64,000 nt of DNA, taken from positions 1-64,000 of the forward strand of contig JAYFNX010000013.1 of the NCBI GenBank assembly GCA_034933245.1, in the 5' to 3' direction. Under the pieces are notes generated by a model. That model ran no database searches. It saw only the letters and a list, made by a program, of their open reading frames with translations, and had not been told where the DNA came from. A program made the translations under genes and the position numbers. This document shows, piece by piece, positions 17,524-26,106 of the stretch. Source of the DNA: Pelethousia sp034933245. Its GTDB lineage: Bacteria; Bacillota; Clostridia; Christensenellales; CAG-138. Within the stretch, counting starts at the first letter, position 1, and each line of letters begins with the position of its first letter.

Positions 17524-17703
17524 TTATTCCAGGAGCGAGAGCCGCGCTTCCAGCTCCTCCATTTTTTTTGTAAGAATGGTGAAATTCTGATTCAGATTGT
17601 TTTCGTTGGCTTTCACGCTTTCCAAATGGCGCTGCAAATCTTGGTTCTCTTCCCTTGCGGGAAGAAGAATGTAATAAAGCGCCCGCATGCCCAAGGCCGT
17701 CAT
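17524..17703 (-). CDS. Small coiled-coil protein of the phage cassette
   Basis: A 59-residue protein starting MTALGMRALYYILL and continuing into a charged heptad-like helix (NQNFTILTKKMEELEARL). Its ATG at 17703 overlaps the stop of the upstream tail gene as ATGA, which supports it as real. Such small coiled-coil proteins often lie between tail genes. No function can be assigned. Confidence 0.55.
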   Translation of the reverse strand: MTALGMRALYYILLPAREENQDLQRHLESVKANENNLNQNFTILTKKMEELEARLSLLE

Positions 17704-19121
17704 TCTACCCGCCTCCATGTTTCAAAGCTAAGTTCGGCGCCGCCGCTCAGATGGAAATGCCCGCCGGCCTCGTTATAGAACCGCAGCCGGAAGGCTCTGC
17801 CCGCATTGCCCAGCGGCACCTCCAAAACCTCGCTCTCTTCCCTGGGAAGGAGCAGACGGTGGGTGGCCGTGTTGCCACCCACGCATACGTCCACAAGCAG
17901 GGCCGCGTTCTTTTCACAACCGCCCCGCAGGGATAAGCTGCGCATGGCTTTGATGCCGCCCTTGTCAAACAGGTCGGTGAGGGGCGTTTGCCACCAGGCC
18001 TGGATGTCCTTCCCATCGTAGCTGTCCCCCTCTCCAAAACGGTATATGTAGCGTTCCTGGTTAATTAGATACAGCCTGCCGTCCCATGCTGCCAAGTCCC
18101 CGATGGAAAAGCCCCGGCGGAACATATAGGTGCGCCGAACCAAATCGTATTCCACCAGAACGTCTCCATCAGGGGCGGCCAGAGAGAAGTAGAGCTTATT
18201 GCGGGCAAGGGCGCCCCGTGACTTCTCTACGCCGGCTACTTTCAACGTTTTGGAAATGCGGCGTGCGTCGGCAAGGGGTGCGGCATTTACGCCATTAAAG
18301 CAGCATAGCCCTCCTTCTGTCATAAAATAGAGCTGATCCCCTTGGGCTACAAGGGCTGTATGCGCGGCTTGCTCCACTTCGGCATCTACCCGTTCTATGG
18401 TGAAATTGCTGGGCTTATCCCCGATGAGCCGATAGATGCTTCGCTTTTTGAAAATAAGCAGTTGGTTCGAGAGGGCGTAAAGCCCCAGGACAGGATCGCC
18501 CGCAATGCTGCCCACTTCCGCATGGCCGCCGGAAACGTTGGGGGAGTCCGCCACATCTGCCCAGCTTTCGATGCTGCGGTCATTGCCGGGCAATTGGGAC
18601 CAATAAAGCCGGTTGGGAAAGCTGGGATCGCCCGCGGCGAAAAGTCTGTCCCGGTAAATGGCCAGATACTGAACGGGTTTATCCGAAAGGCCTTCCGCGC
18701 TACCAAATTCTTCGGCAAGGGTTCCGTTGTATTTGACGATGGCCTGCTCGCCGCTGGCGATTAAAAGATAACCCACGCTGTTAATTTGGACCTGCGCAAA
18801 ATCCAACCGGTTGGAAGCTAATCCGCCGGCAAAGGCATAGATGCGCCCCCAGCTCCCGTTTTTATAGGCGTAAAGTTCCCGGCCGGCGGCCACGATCACT
18901 TGATCCTCATCCGCCCGGCGAAAGAGATAAAGCCTATGCGGTTCCCCTACGCCGGGGATCGGGACGGAAATATGGCGCACATAGCCCTTTGCCACGGTAA
19001 GATCGCCATCCTTGGTGTCCATGTTGCAGGCGTCAGGGCTGAAGGCGGGGTTGAGACCGTTTTCGCTTTGGGACTGGTCTATGCCCGCAAAGGCATCCAT
19101 CCTGTAAATCTTGCGCGCCAT
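17700..19121 (-). CDS. Phage tail/neck beta-propeller-like protein
   Basis: This 473-residue protein has an N-terminal arm (RMDAFAGIDQSQSENGL) followed by repeated beta-rich units with alternating aromatic and glycine residues (for example LYLFRRADEDQVIVAAGRELYAYKNG, QYLAIYRDRLFAAG, QLYFMTEGGLCCFNG and GRLYLINQERYIYRFGEG). This is the pattern of phage tail-tubular or stabilisation proteins with propeller folds. It sits where a podovirus encodes its tail tube, after head-tail adaptor-like genes. It contains no enzymatic motif that I can see. Confidence 0.62.
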   Translation of the reverse strand: MARKIYRMDAFAGIDQSQSENGLNPAFSPDACNMDTKDGDLTVAKGYVRHISVPIPGVGEPHRLYLFRRADEDQVIVAAGRELYAYKNGSWGRIYAFAGGLASNRLDFAQVQINSVGYLLIASGEQAIVKYNGTLAEEFGSAEGLSDKPVQYLAIYRDRLFAAGDPSFPNRLYWSQLPGNDRSIESWADVADSPNVSGGHAEVGSIAGDPVLGLYALSNQLLIFKKRSIYRLIGDKPSNFTIERVDAEVEQAAHTALVAQGDQLYFMTEGGLCCFNGVNAAPLADARRISKTLKVAGVEKSRGALARNKLYFSLAAPDGDVLVEYDLVRRTYMFRRGFSIGDLAAWDGRLYLINQERYIYRFGEGDSYDGKDIQAWWQTPLTDLFDKGGIKAMRSLSLRGGCEKNAALLVDVCVGGNTATHRLLLPREESEVLEVPLGNAGRAFRLRFYNEAGGHFHLSGGAELSFETWRRVE

Positions 19122-19125
19122 CCGC

Positions 19126-19668
19126 TCACCACCTGTTCACCAGCCGATAGCTCGCAGCCTCCCCCATATGCGGTCGCAAATCTGCCTTGCCGGCTTCGTA
19201 CATTTGAAAATAAATGTTGCTCCCCCGCTGGAGGGAAACATCCCCGGAAGCCCGTTCCCGGGCGACCACATAACACACGATCAACCCGTGGCACCAGGCC
19301 GGAAGACCTGGCTCGTCGGTGGAAGCGCGCATCTCCTGGGGCGTGTAGCGGTAGCAAACCTCCACTTTGCCAGGGCCGCCTGAAAGGACGATTGTGCCGG
19401 AAACGGAGCCGGGCGCAAAAGGCTCCACCTTGTCGCAGCGGCGGATGGAGAGCACCTTTACGCAAGGCAGCGAAAACTTTCCGGTATCCAGAACACCATC
19501 CCCGCTTTCCAAAGTTTCCATGCTTCTGGGCTGGTATGCTTTGGCTAGGTCCGCCACGGCTTCATTGGCAAACCGGGTAAACTTATCCCGCCAAATGTCC
19601 AGCGTCTGCGCATCATGTCCTCTGTCAAGCTGGGCGAGGGCGGAAACGATGATATCGTTGAGGGTCAT
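19126..19668 (-). CDS. Putative head-tail adaptor protein
   Basis: The 180-residue protein (MTLNDIIVSALAQLDRGHD...) is helical at the N-terminus with a central beta segment (TIVLSGGPGKVEVCYRYTPQEM) and a C-terminal helical part, a layout like phage adaptor or gp6-like proteins that assess mature heads. The ATG at 19668 follows GGGGG; a longer start at 19737 overlaps the upstream gene and is less likely. It is four bases upstream of the tail protein gene. Confidence 0.55.
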   Translation of the reverse strand: MTLNDIIVSALAQLDRGHDAQTLDIWRDKFTRFANEAVADLAKAYQPRSMETLESGDGVLDTGKFSLPCVKVLSIRRCDKVEPFAPGSVSGTIVLSGGPGKVEVCYRYTPQEMRASTDEPGLPAWCHGLIVCYVVARERASGDVSLQRGSNIYFQMYEAGKADLRPHMGEAASYRLVNRW

Positions 19669-19681
19669 GGCAGGTTCCCCC

Positions 19682-19963
19682 TTACTCCGAAAGCTTTTTT
19701 CCGCGGTTGCCTTTATAAGGCCGGACGCGGGCTTCACTCAAAAGCTGCACCTGTTCGTTTTGGCGGATAAGCTCACCAAGGCTTTTGGGAACGGCCACCT
19801 GAATACCTCTTCGGATGCGGAAAAAATAGCCGTTGATGCCACCCTCCCAGGGGGTATCCTCCGGATTTCCACCAATCATGAGCTGTACCTTGGGCTCGAC
19901 CATAAGCTGCTCTCCCACAGCGCCGCCCAGACGGTCGATCTCTTTGTCCGTAATGTAACGCAT
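19682..19963 (-). CDS. Small conserved-looking phage protein
   Basis: A 93-residue, mainly basic protein with no recognised motif (MRYITDKEIDRLGGAVGEQL...). AGGAGG lies just before its ATG. It lies between the capsid gene and the adaptor-like gene in the usual head-completion position of a structural cassette, so a head-joining role is plausible but unproven. Confidence 0.5.
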   Translation of the reverse strand: MRYITDKEIDRLGGAVGEQLMVEPKVQLMIGGNPEDTPWEGGINGYFFRIRRGIQVAVPKSLGELIRQNEQVQLLSEARVRPYKGNRGKKLSE

Positions 19964-19995
19964 GGTTTTTCCTCCTTGTTACTTGCTTTGCCAAA

Positions 19996-20023
19996 GGGCC
20001 AAGGGACAGATGTCCCTTGGCCC
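19996..20023 (-). other. Long hairpin after the capsid gene
   Basis: GGGCCAAGGGACA and its exact complement face each other with a two-base centre between the capsid stop (20040) and the next gene. A stem this strong downstream of a capsid gene can stabilise its mRNA or partly terminate. The bases after it on the minus strand (TTTGGC) give only a weak U-run. Confidence 0.6.
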
Positions 20024-20039
20024 CGCAATGAAATGACGG

Positions 20040-21233
20040 CTAGGCGCTTACCGCGTGCTCAATGCGCAGAATCCATAGGTCGTTCAGAATGGCGGCGGTA
20101 TAAGCGGCCACTTTTGCGCCTACGGTGGCGCGCTGATCCAGCGGATCCTGCGTACCCGCGCTGCCATGGGGTTTGATGATGATCTGCAGAGCGCCGCTGC
20201 CCGCCACATCCACCACGCCATAGGCATCTTTGCCGAAAACGAGGGTGGCGTGTACGTCCATAGCGGTTTTGCTGGTGGCGTCCACCATGCCGGCATCTTC
20301 GCTATATACGATGGCATCGGCGGAGAGGGAAACGCTTTGCGTTAGGGTGACGGTATTGGTGTCCGGGTCAAACGAGGCGATGGTATAGTTGCCGTCACCG
20401 ATGGAAATAGGATTACCCGTTTTGCTCAGATATGCGGCCTCGGCTTCCGAAGGCGCGTTTTTAAGAAGAAAAGCTGGGCTGGCGCTCGTGGAGGCGGAAA
20501 CTTTGTTGTGTACGCTCTGGCGGAATACCTTTGCTTCGGTGGATTCCACAAATACCACGCCGAAGAGCCTGCCGATCTCGCCGCTGTAGATCTGTTCCGC
20601 ATTGGAATATTTGGAAACATCCTGCCAGAGCGGATCGTTCTGCAAATCGTAGGTGGCATCCGGGGAACAGATGCAAATGAAGTGGGGCTTGCGTTCCTCT
20701 TCACAGAAGGGCCGGGCTTTGGCCCGCTTGAGGGTGCGGACGGCCTTGCGGATTTCCTCAACGGTAAGCTTGTCGTCAGAGGTGAGGGCGGCGCGGCTAC
20801 TTTTGCCGCCGGCCCGCTGCACATTGTTGCCGGCGTTGATGGCGTCCCGGGTTACCCACTCCACCACGGTGCCAAGCTGCTCGCCCAAAAGTTCGGCGCT
20901 CTCGGCGATCACCTGGTCATAGCCGGTCATATCCAGCAGGTCTGAAACCTCCACATAGGCGCCGTATTGGCTCACCACCGCTTCCACGTTGCTCTGGGAG
21001 AGAGCTTGACCGCTGGGGGTTACGCCCTCCTCTAAAGCCTGCATAGCGTCGTTTACATCAAAAAGATTCCAGCGGCGAAATTCCACGCGCCTGCCGTTGT
21101 TGCGGGGAATGGGGCGCATCTGGCCAAATTTGGCATGTACGAACCGGGTTCGGACACTCTCCAGAAGCTGCCTGTCATAAAAGGTTTTGTCAAGGTAGGT
21201 GGTGCCTAGGGTGTTGATGGTGGTATTGGTCAT
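20040..21233 (-). CDS. N4-gp56-like major capsid protein
   Basis: The 397-residue protein begins TTINTLGTTYLDKTFYDRQLLE and continues with ARFVHAKFGQM-like and NNGRRVEFRRW segments, LEEGVTPSGQ, VSQYGAYVEVSDL and VEWVTRDAINAG. This is the pattern of N4-gp56 family major capsid proteins of podovirus-like phages (HK97 fold). Length is right for the family and the frame is open throughout. It heads the structural cassette after a scaffold-like gene. No terminase or portal gene is found on either side, which is unusual for an intact prophage. Confidence 0.85.
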   Translation of the reverse strand: MTNTTINTLGTTYLDKTFYDRQLLESVRTRFVHAKFGQMRPIPRNNGRRVEFRRWNLFDVNDAMQALEEGVTPSGQALSQSNVEAVVSQYGAYVEVSDLLDMTGYDQVIAESAELLGEQLGTVVEWVTRDAINAGNNVQRAGGKSSRAALTSDDKLTVEEIRKAVRTLKRAKARPFCEEERKPHFICICSPDATYDLQNDPLWQDVSKYSNAEQIYSGEIGRLFGVVFVESTEAKVFRQSVHNKVSASTSASPAFLLKNAPSEAEAAYLSKTGNPISIGDGNYTIASFDPDTNTVTLTQSVSLSADAIVYSEDAGMVDATSKTAMDVHATLVFGKDAYGVVDVAGSGALQIIIKPHGSAGTQDPLDQRATVGAKVAAYTAAILNDLWILRIEHAVSA

Positions 21234-21269
21234 ATGGTTTCTCCTTCCTTAGTTTAAAGATTGGCCTTT

Positions 21270-21803
21270 TCACAAGGCTGGATGCTTGCCTTGGGCGGCG
21301 GCCAGCGCCAACCGCTTTTTTATTGCGGCAAACTCCGTGCTGGACATGTTGGCATAATCCTGCCGGCTTTCGGCTGGCACGCCGCCCCGAATGGGGCTGG
21401 GCAGGCTGCGCCGGGCCATGAGCTTTTCCAAAAGGTCCCGTGCGCCGATATCCCGCTCCCGTTGGACGTCTTCACCGGCGGCCTTTTCCGTGTCATAAAG
21501 ACGTAGGGCAGCTGCCGCGGGCATTTCGAGAAGCGGCTTTGCAAAAGCTTTGTCAGCCAGATATCCCTCCACATCCGCTACCCGCCCCGCCTCCTGCAAC
21601 CGCACAAGATCCTGCGCCGCGCAAGCGCAAAGGACTTCTCTGCCGCCTGGGGCGGCATATAGCAGCGCCTGCGCGGCTTGTTCCTCTCCCGCTCCCGTTT
21701 CCGCCGCGAGGCGCTGGATGAACTGCCTGCCAATGATATAGGCCGGTTCGCTTTCCAGCAGCCCTGCCAGCATTTCAGCGAGCATATTTGGGTTCTGCTC
21801 CAT
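21270..21803 (-). CDS. Putative scaffold-like protein of the phage cassette
   Basis: A 177-residue helical, alanine- and glutamate-rich protein directly upstream of the capsid gene, the usual place of a scaffolding protein. It ends in a basic tail (FAAIKKRLALAAAQGKHPAL), as scaffolds often do to contact the capsid. There are no catalytic motifs. AGAAAGGAGCGAGA precedes the ATG at 21803. Function is inferred from position and composition. Confidence 0.5.
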   Translation of the reverse strand: MEQNPNMLAEMLAGLLESEPAYIIGRQFIQRLAAETGAGEEQAAQALLYAAPGGREVLCACAAQDLVRLQEAGRVADVEGYLADKAFAKPLLEMPAAAALRLYDTEKAAGEDVQRERDIGARDLLEKLMARRSLPSPIRGGVPAESRQDYANMSSTEFAAIKKRLALAAAQGKHPAL

Positions 21804-22236
21804 TCTCGCTCCTTTCTATTGCCTGTTCCGGTCAGGCAAACCAAAAATAAAGAGAAGGTCAAAATGGCCTTCCCAAGTGAAAAGGCAGCCTGTATGGCCG
21901 CCCTTTCTACGGTATTGATTATAGCAGTGGATGGGTGCTTAGAAAAGGACATCTTTCGTGCGTTTTTCAGGCACAAACCAGCGGAACAAAATAAACGTTT
22001 ACAAAAACATTTCTAGCGAATATAATAGATGCGATTCTTTCACGAGATAGCTAGGCGTTATGGAAACCATGGTTGACTTCCCTCCGAAATTCGGATTAAA
22101 CCCTTATTACACATGGAAAAATCGGCTTGTGCCGGGATTGCAATATGCGTTAGGTAGGATGAAATATAACTTTTAATTATAACACAAGTAGAAACTTATG
22201 GTGAAAATAACCAACGGATAAAAGGAGGATGCGACG
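21804..22236. promoter_or_regulatory. Intergenic region with candidate promoter for the phage cassette
   Basis: This 433-base gap separates the leftward phage cassette from the rightward decarboxylase gene. On the minus strand TGcTATAAT (-10 at 21923-21918) is an extended -10 with a poor -35, and could drive the cassette. GCCTG-ttccggt-CAGGC and AAGGtcaaaatggCCTT are small hairpins in its leader. The right part is AT-rich; I find no convincing consensus promoter for the decarboxylase gene and no coding sequence. Confidence 0.4.
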
Positions 22237-23349
22237 TTGCAGCTTTTTGTTGAGCTTTTCGGCAACATCGGAAATTTTACCCCGCAGCAGGGTACGATGA
22301 TTCTTATTGGCGCTGTGCTGATCTGGTGCGCCATCAAGCGGGAAATGGAGCCCACCCTGCTTCTGCCCATGGGATTTGGTGCAATTTTGGTAAATTTGCC
22401 CATGGTAAATACAGAGGCCATTGAGACCCTTTTTGAAGCGGGCATTGCTTCGGAACTGTTTCCGTTGCTGCTTTTCATCGGCATTGGTGCTATGATCGAC
22501 TTTGGACCCCTGCTCTCCAATCCGAAGATGATGCTCTTTGGCGCGGCGGCGCAGTTCGGCATCTTTTTCACCTTGGGCATGGCCGTTTTAGTAGGGTTCA
22601 AGCTTGAGGATGCGGCCAGCATCGCCATCATTGGCGCGGCGGATGGCCCCACCAGCATATATGTAGCCAACTATTTTCAATCCACCTATCAGGGGGCGAT
22701 TATGGTGGCGGCCTATAGCTATATGGCCTTGGTGCCCATCGTTCAGCCGCCGGTGATTCGCCTTTGTACCACGAAAAAAGAGCGGATGATCCGTATGCCC
22801 TATAACCCCAAGGCGGTTTCCAACACCACCCGCATTTTGTTCCCCATCTTTGTTACGGTGGTGGCGGGAACCATTGCGCCTAAGAGCGCTGAATTGATCG
22901 GCTTCTTGATGTTCGGCAATCTGATCCGGGAATGCGGGGTTCTGGGCAGCCTTTCCGCAAGCGCACAAAACGAGCTGGCAAACCTAATCACCCTGCTCTT
23001 AGGCATTTCCGTATCCTTCCGGATGAAGGCGGAAATGTTCGTCACCTGGGAAACGATGATAATTTTGCTGTTAGGCCTTGTTGCATTCGTCTTTGATACG
23101 GTAGGCGGCGTTATGTTTGCCAAACTTCTCAACCTGTTTAGCAAAACCAAGATCAACCCCATGGTGGGCGCGGCGGGTATTTCAGCCTTTCCCATGTCCA
23201 GCCGGGTGATACATAAAATGGGCCGGGAAGAGGACCAGGCAAACTTCCTTCTCATGCATGCGGCCGGAGCAAACGTAAGCGGCCAAATTGCCTCTGTAAT
23301 TGCGGGCGGCCTTGTGATTACCCTGGTAGAAAACGCGTTGGGTATGTAA
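22237..23349 (+). CDS. Sodium-translocating decarboxylase beta subunit
   Basis: The 370-residue membrane protein has about nine to eleven hydrophobic segments and the family motif IIGAADGPTSIYVANYF (about residues 130-146), whose aspartate belongs to the sodium channel of OadB/GcdB/MmdB subunits. A second conserved loop is MVGAAGISAFPMSSRV near residue 310. These subunits couple decarboxylation of a biotin-bound carboxyl group to sodium export. The usual alpha (carboxyltransferase) and biotin-carrier genes are not in the window, so the partner must be elsewhere. TTG start at 22237 with AAGGAGG eight bases before it. Confidence 0.88.
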   Translation: MQLFVELFGNIGNFTPQQGTMILIGAVLIWCAIKREMEPTLLLPMGFGAILVNLPMVNTEAIETLFEAGIASELFPLLLFIGIGAMIDFGPLLSNPKMMLFGAAAQFGIFFTLGMAVLVGFKLEDAASIAIIGAADGPTSIYVANYFQSTYQGAIMVAAYSYMALVPIVQPPVIRLCTTKKERMIRMPYNPKAVSNTTRILFPIFVTVVAGTIAPKSAELIGFLMFGNLIRECGVLGSLSASAQNELANLITLLLGISVSFRMKAEMFVTWETMIILLLGLVAFVFDTVGGVMFAKLLNLFSKTKINPMVGAAGISAFPMSSRVIHKMGREEDQANFLLMHAAGANVSGQIASVIAGGLVITLVENALGM

Positions 23350-23364
23350 AGGAGGAAAAGAGAA

Positions 23365-23523
23365 ATGCTGTCGAGCTTTAATCTTCATTTTGATCCGGAA
23401 GCTTTTGTGCGGGTGCTTCCCATTTTGGGGAAAGGCATTCTGGGCGTATTCGTAGTGATCTGCGCTATCTGGGCTTTTGTTGTCCTGCTTAACAAGATGA
23501 GCGCGCGGAAAGAAAAGGAGTAA
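23365..23523 (+). CDS. Small single-span membrane protein, OadG-like
   Basis: This 52-residue protein (MLSSFNLHFDPEAFVRVL..., ending KMSARKEKE) has one hydrophobic span of about 24 residues and a basic cytoplasmic tail. GGAGG precedes the ATG, 15 bases after the beta-subunit stop. Small gamma/delta subunits of sodium-pumping decarboxylases have this size and topology, so it is probably the cognate anchor. Similarity cannot be proved from so short a sequence. Confidence 0.7.
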   Translation: MLSSFNLHFDPEAFVRVLPILGKGILGVFVVICAIWAFVVLLNKMSARKEKE

Positions 23524-23540
23524 GAAAACAGACTTTGCCA

Positions 23541-23575
23541 AATCGGCCCTGCATGGATTGCGGGGCCGATTTTTT
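23541..23575 (+). terminator. Terminator after the decarboxylase genes
   Basis: AATCGGCCC pairs with GGGCCGATT and is followed directly by TTTT, a textbook intrinsic terminator 18 bases after the small-subunit stop. Confidence 0.85.
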
Positions 23576-23586
23576 GATGGCTTCCC

Positions 23587-23634
23587 TTGACGGAAGAGGT
23601 TTGCCGTGATAAACTTGGTTTATTTAAACAAACC
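23587..23634 (+). promoter_or_regulatory. Promoter and operator-like dyad upstream of the BlaI-like repressor
   Basis: TTGACG (23587-23592), a 17-base spacer and TAAACT (23610-23615) form a promoter. Directly downstream is the imperfect palindrome GGTTTATTTAAACAAACC (23617-23634, 16 of 18 positions symmetric), well placed for autorepression by the BlaI/MecI-type protein encoded next. Promoter and dyad are seen; the binding protein is inferred. Confidence 0.65.
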
Positions 23635-23650
23635 TACTTGGAGGATCGCA

Positions 23651-24013
23651 ATGGGAGATGGAAAACTGTTTGAAGCGGAGTATCGGCTTATGGATATTAT
23701 CTGGGAGCTGGAACCGGTGAATTCAACCCAGCTTTCCAAGGTATGCCGGGAGAAGCTTGGCTGGAAGAAACCCACAACTTATAATATGCTGCGCAAGCTT
23801 GTGCAGAAGGGCATGGTACAAAACGAAAACGCCATGGTTACCGCCCTGTTCAAACGAGAGGAAGCGCGGCGGGCGGAAAGCGACGCTCTCATGGAGCGCG
23901 CCTTTAATGGGAACGTGCCCCTTTTTGTAGCCACCCTTTTGGGGGGGCGCAAGCTTACGGAACAGGAGGCGGCAGAGCTGAAAAAGATGATAGAGGAGGC
24001 GGTAGAGCGATGA
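23651..24013 (+). CDS. BlaI/MecI-family transcriptional repressor
   Basis: The 120-residue protein has the winged-helix layout of BlaI/MecI/CopY repressors: LFEAEYRLMDIIWEL, then QLSKVCREKLGWKKPTTYNMLRKLVQKGMV as recognition helix and wing, and a helical dimerisation tail. I start it at the ATG at 23651, preceded by GGAGG, rather than at 23606, which would lie inside the promoter. Its TGA overlaps the next ATG (ATGA). The partner is a BlaR1-like membrane protease that presumably inactivates it on a signal, possibly cell-wall stress. Confidence 0.88.
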   Translation: MGDGKLFEAEYRLMDIIWELEPVNSTQLSKVCREKLGWKKPTTYNMLRKLVQKGMVQNENAMVTALFKREEARRAESDALMERAFNGNVPLFVATLLGGRKLTEQEAAELKKMIEEAVER

Positions 24014-26028
24014 CGGATAGCGCTTTCATTACCCTCTTGAACATGTCTCTCACGGCAAGTTATGCCATTTTAGCCTTGATGCTTCTGCGGCTTATTTTTC
24101 GCCAGGCGCCCAAACGGCTGCTTTATGGGCTTTGGGCCCTGCCCCTATTCCGGCTCCTATGCCCCGTAAGTGTAAAGAGCATGCTTAGCATGCTGCCCAG
24201 CGCCCAGCCCATTCCGCCGGATATTGCCACCCAGGCCGTGCCGGCCATTCATAGCGGCATTGCAGCCCTGAACGCTGCCGTCAATCCGGCTCTTGCCCAA
24301 TCCGTACCGACGGGGGTGGATAGCGCCTACCCACTTCAAACCTGGCTCTTTGTAGGAAAGGCCATATGGCTTGTGGGCCTCACGGCCATTCTGTGCTATG
24401 CAATCGTCAGCTATACCCGCCTATATTATTGCCTGCGCTTTGCGGTCAGGGAAGGGAACATTTGGCGCAGCGAAGCGGTGAAAACGCCCATGGTGCTTGG
24501 AATTTTCCGCCCCCAGATCTATCTCCCTTTTCATACAGGGGGGGATGCATGCATTTTGGCGCATGAACAGGCGCATATTGCCCGGGGAGACCATATTGTG
24601 AAGCCGCTCGCTTTTCTAATTCTGTGCGTCCACTGGTTTAATCCTTTGGTATGGATGGGCTATGGGATGATGAGCAAGGATATGGAAGGGGCGTGCGATG
24701 AGCGGGTTCTCAAGGCGTATTCCTCAACGCAGCGCAAGGAATATGCCGCCTGCCTGCTGGACATGGGGGCGCGGCATAGTGGCTTAGCAGTGCCCTTGGC
24801 CTTTGGGGAAAGCGATACGGCGGGCCGGATCAAGCGGATTCTAAATGATAAGAAGCCCGCATTCTGGCTCATCCTGGTTATAATCCTGGCAGCGCTTGCC
24901 CTCTGCATTACCTTGCTTTCCAATCCGCCGGGCAGCACATCCCTGCTGGACGCGGACGATCGCCTAAACTATGGCGATCTGGAACGAGCTACCCTGGTTA
25001 CAACCATACAGGGGGAAGCGGAAGCTTCCTCCGACCTTGCGGAAGATGTGCAGGCGGCAATCATCTTCATCCAAAAGCTGCAAGTCCAGGAGGAGCCCGC
25101 AAGCAAAAGCAGGGCGGCGGACCGGGATCATACCAATCGCCTGCGCCTGTTCTTTCCCAGCGGGGGAGAGGGGGCCTATTCGATCGATTTTAACTTTAGT
25201 GCGGATTATAGCGAGGTCTGGATCCATGACGGCGTAAAGCCAGGCCTCTCCTTTCTGCTGGCAGATCCAGCCGCCGCAAGCGCTTATTTTGCAGGGGAGG
25301 ATGGGACGAACGCTGAAATCATTGGCGGAGCCGATGGGCCCACAGCCATTTATGTGACGGACAGTGAGAACAACGCTTACATCAGCCCGGACGAAAGCAT
25401 GGCTATCTATGGGATGGATCTAAGCTTGTTCACCTGGCGGCAGATCTTGAATGAAAACCCAACGTATTATATCGCCGGGCCCGATGTGGTGGCCGAACTG
25501 GCAAAGCTCCCCGTTTCCCCCTATATGATCAAGTCCAGCCTTACGGTCATCGGGGTATCTGCCCTTCACCCATCCGGCGTGGAGGAAATTCGCCTTTCCC
25601 ATACGCTCTTGGATGCCGAAGGACAACCGCTTTATTACAAGCCAAACGACGGCGGCAGTGCGCCGCTGGATGAAAAGGGGGAGCTGATTCCAGTTGGAAC
25701 TATAGAAAACGCATCGGCAAACTATACGTATACCCTTCAACCTTCAGCCCTTGTGGCCCTTTCCTCTAAAATGCAACCCTTCCCGGAAGGCGCCTTGCGT
25801 TGCTTCAGCCTGCGCTATCGAATCAGCGGGCAATGGTATGAGTGCTGCTTTGTGCTTCGTACGGATGAAGGTATGTATAACATGGCGGATGCAGGGAAAG
25901 AGTATCCTCCCATCACCCCACTTCCTACCCCCACGGCGGCGGAAAGCACATACAACCCCACGCCGGCACCCGAAACTTCTTTCGGCCCGGCCCCAACGCC
26001 GGCCGCAACGGCTGTACCCGCACCATAA
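24010..26028 (+). CDS. BlaR1/M56-family membrane metallopeptidase sensor
   Basis: This 672-residue protein has N-terminal transmembrane helices, a cytoplasmic-side zinc protease motif HEQAH near residue 185 (context CILAHEQAHIARGDH), a further helix near residue 290 (FWLILVIILAALALCITLL) and a large extracytoplasmic sensor part ending in a proline/threonine-rich tail (PTPTAAESTYNPTPAPE...). It is the signalling partner of the overlapping BlaI-like repressor. There is no penicillin-binding SxxK transpeptidase domain that I can recognise, so the ligand may not be a beta-lactam. The sensor region contains IIGGADGPTAIYV, closely matching a motif in the nearby decarboxylase subunit. Confidence 0.85.
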   Translation: MTDSAFITLLNMSLTASYAILALMLLRLIFRQAPKRLLYGLWALPLFRLLCPVSVKSMLSMLPSAQPIPPDIATQAVPAIHSGIAALNAAVNPALAQSVPTGVDSAYPLQTWLFVGKAIWLVGLTAILCYAIVSYTRLYYCLRFAVREGNIWRSEAVKTPMVLGIFRPQIYLPFHTGGDACILAHEQAHIARGDHIVKPLAFLILCVHWFNPLVWMGYGMMSKDMEGACDERVLKAYSSTQRKEYAACLLDMGARHSGLAVPLAFGESDTAGRIKRILNDKKPAFWLILVIILAALALCITLLSNPPGSTSLLDADDRLNYGDLERATLVTTIQGEAEASSDLAEDVQAAIIFIQKLQVQEEPASKSRAADRDHTNRLRLFFPSGGEGAYSIDFNFSADYSEVWIHDGVKPGLSFLLADPAAASAYFAGEDGTNAEIIGGADGPTAIYVTDSENNAYISPDESMAIYGMDLSLFTWRQILNENPTYYIAGPDVVAELAKLPVSPYMIKSSLTVIGVSALHPSGVEEIRLSHTLLDAEGQPLYYKPNDGGSAPLDEKGELIPVGTIENASANYTYTLQPSALVALSSKMQPFPEGALRCFSLRYRISGQWYECCFVLRTDEGMYNMADAGKEYPPITPLPTPTAAESTYNPTPAPETSFGPAPTPAATAVPAP

Positions 26029-26061
26029 ACGAATGGATCCGTTGGGATGGGCGAAAGCATA

Positions 26062-26097
26062 AAACTGCCCGGCTTGTAAAACCAAGCCGGGCAGTTT
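26062..26097. terminator. Bidirectional terminator between M56 gene and deaminase
   Basis: AAACTGCCCGGCTTG and its exact complement flank a six-base loop; A- and T-rich ends on both sides suit the two genes that converge here. Confidence 0.85.
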
Positions 26098-26106
26098 ATC
26101 GCCGCC

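Noticed and set aside
14611..21803. Intact prophage
   Set aside because: No integrase, terminase, portal, replication or lysis genes and no attachment repeats flank the block.
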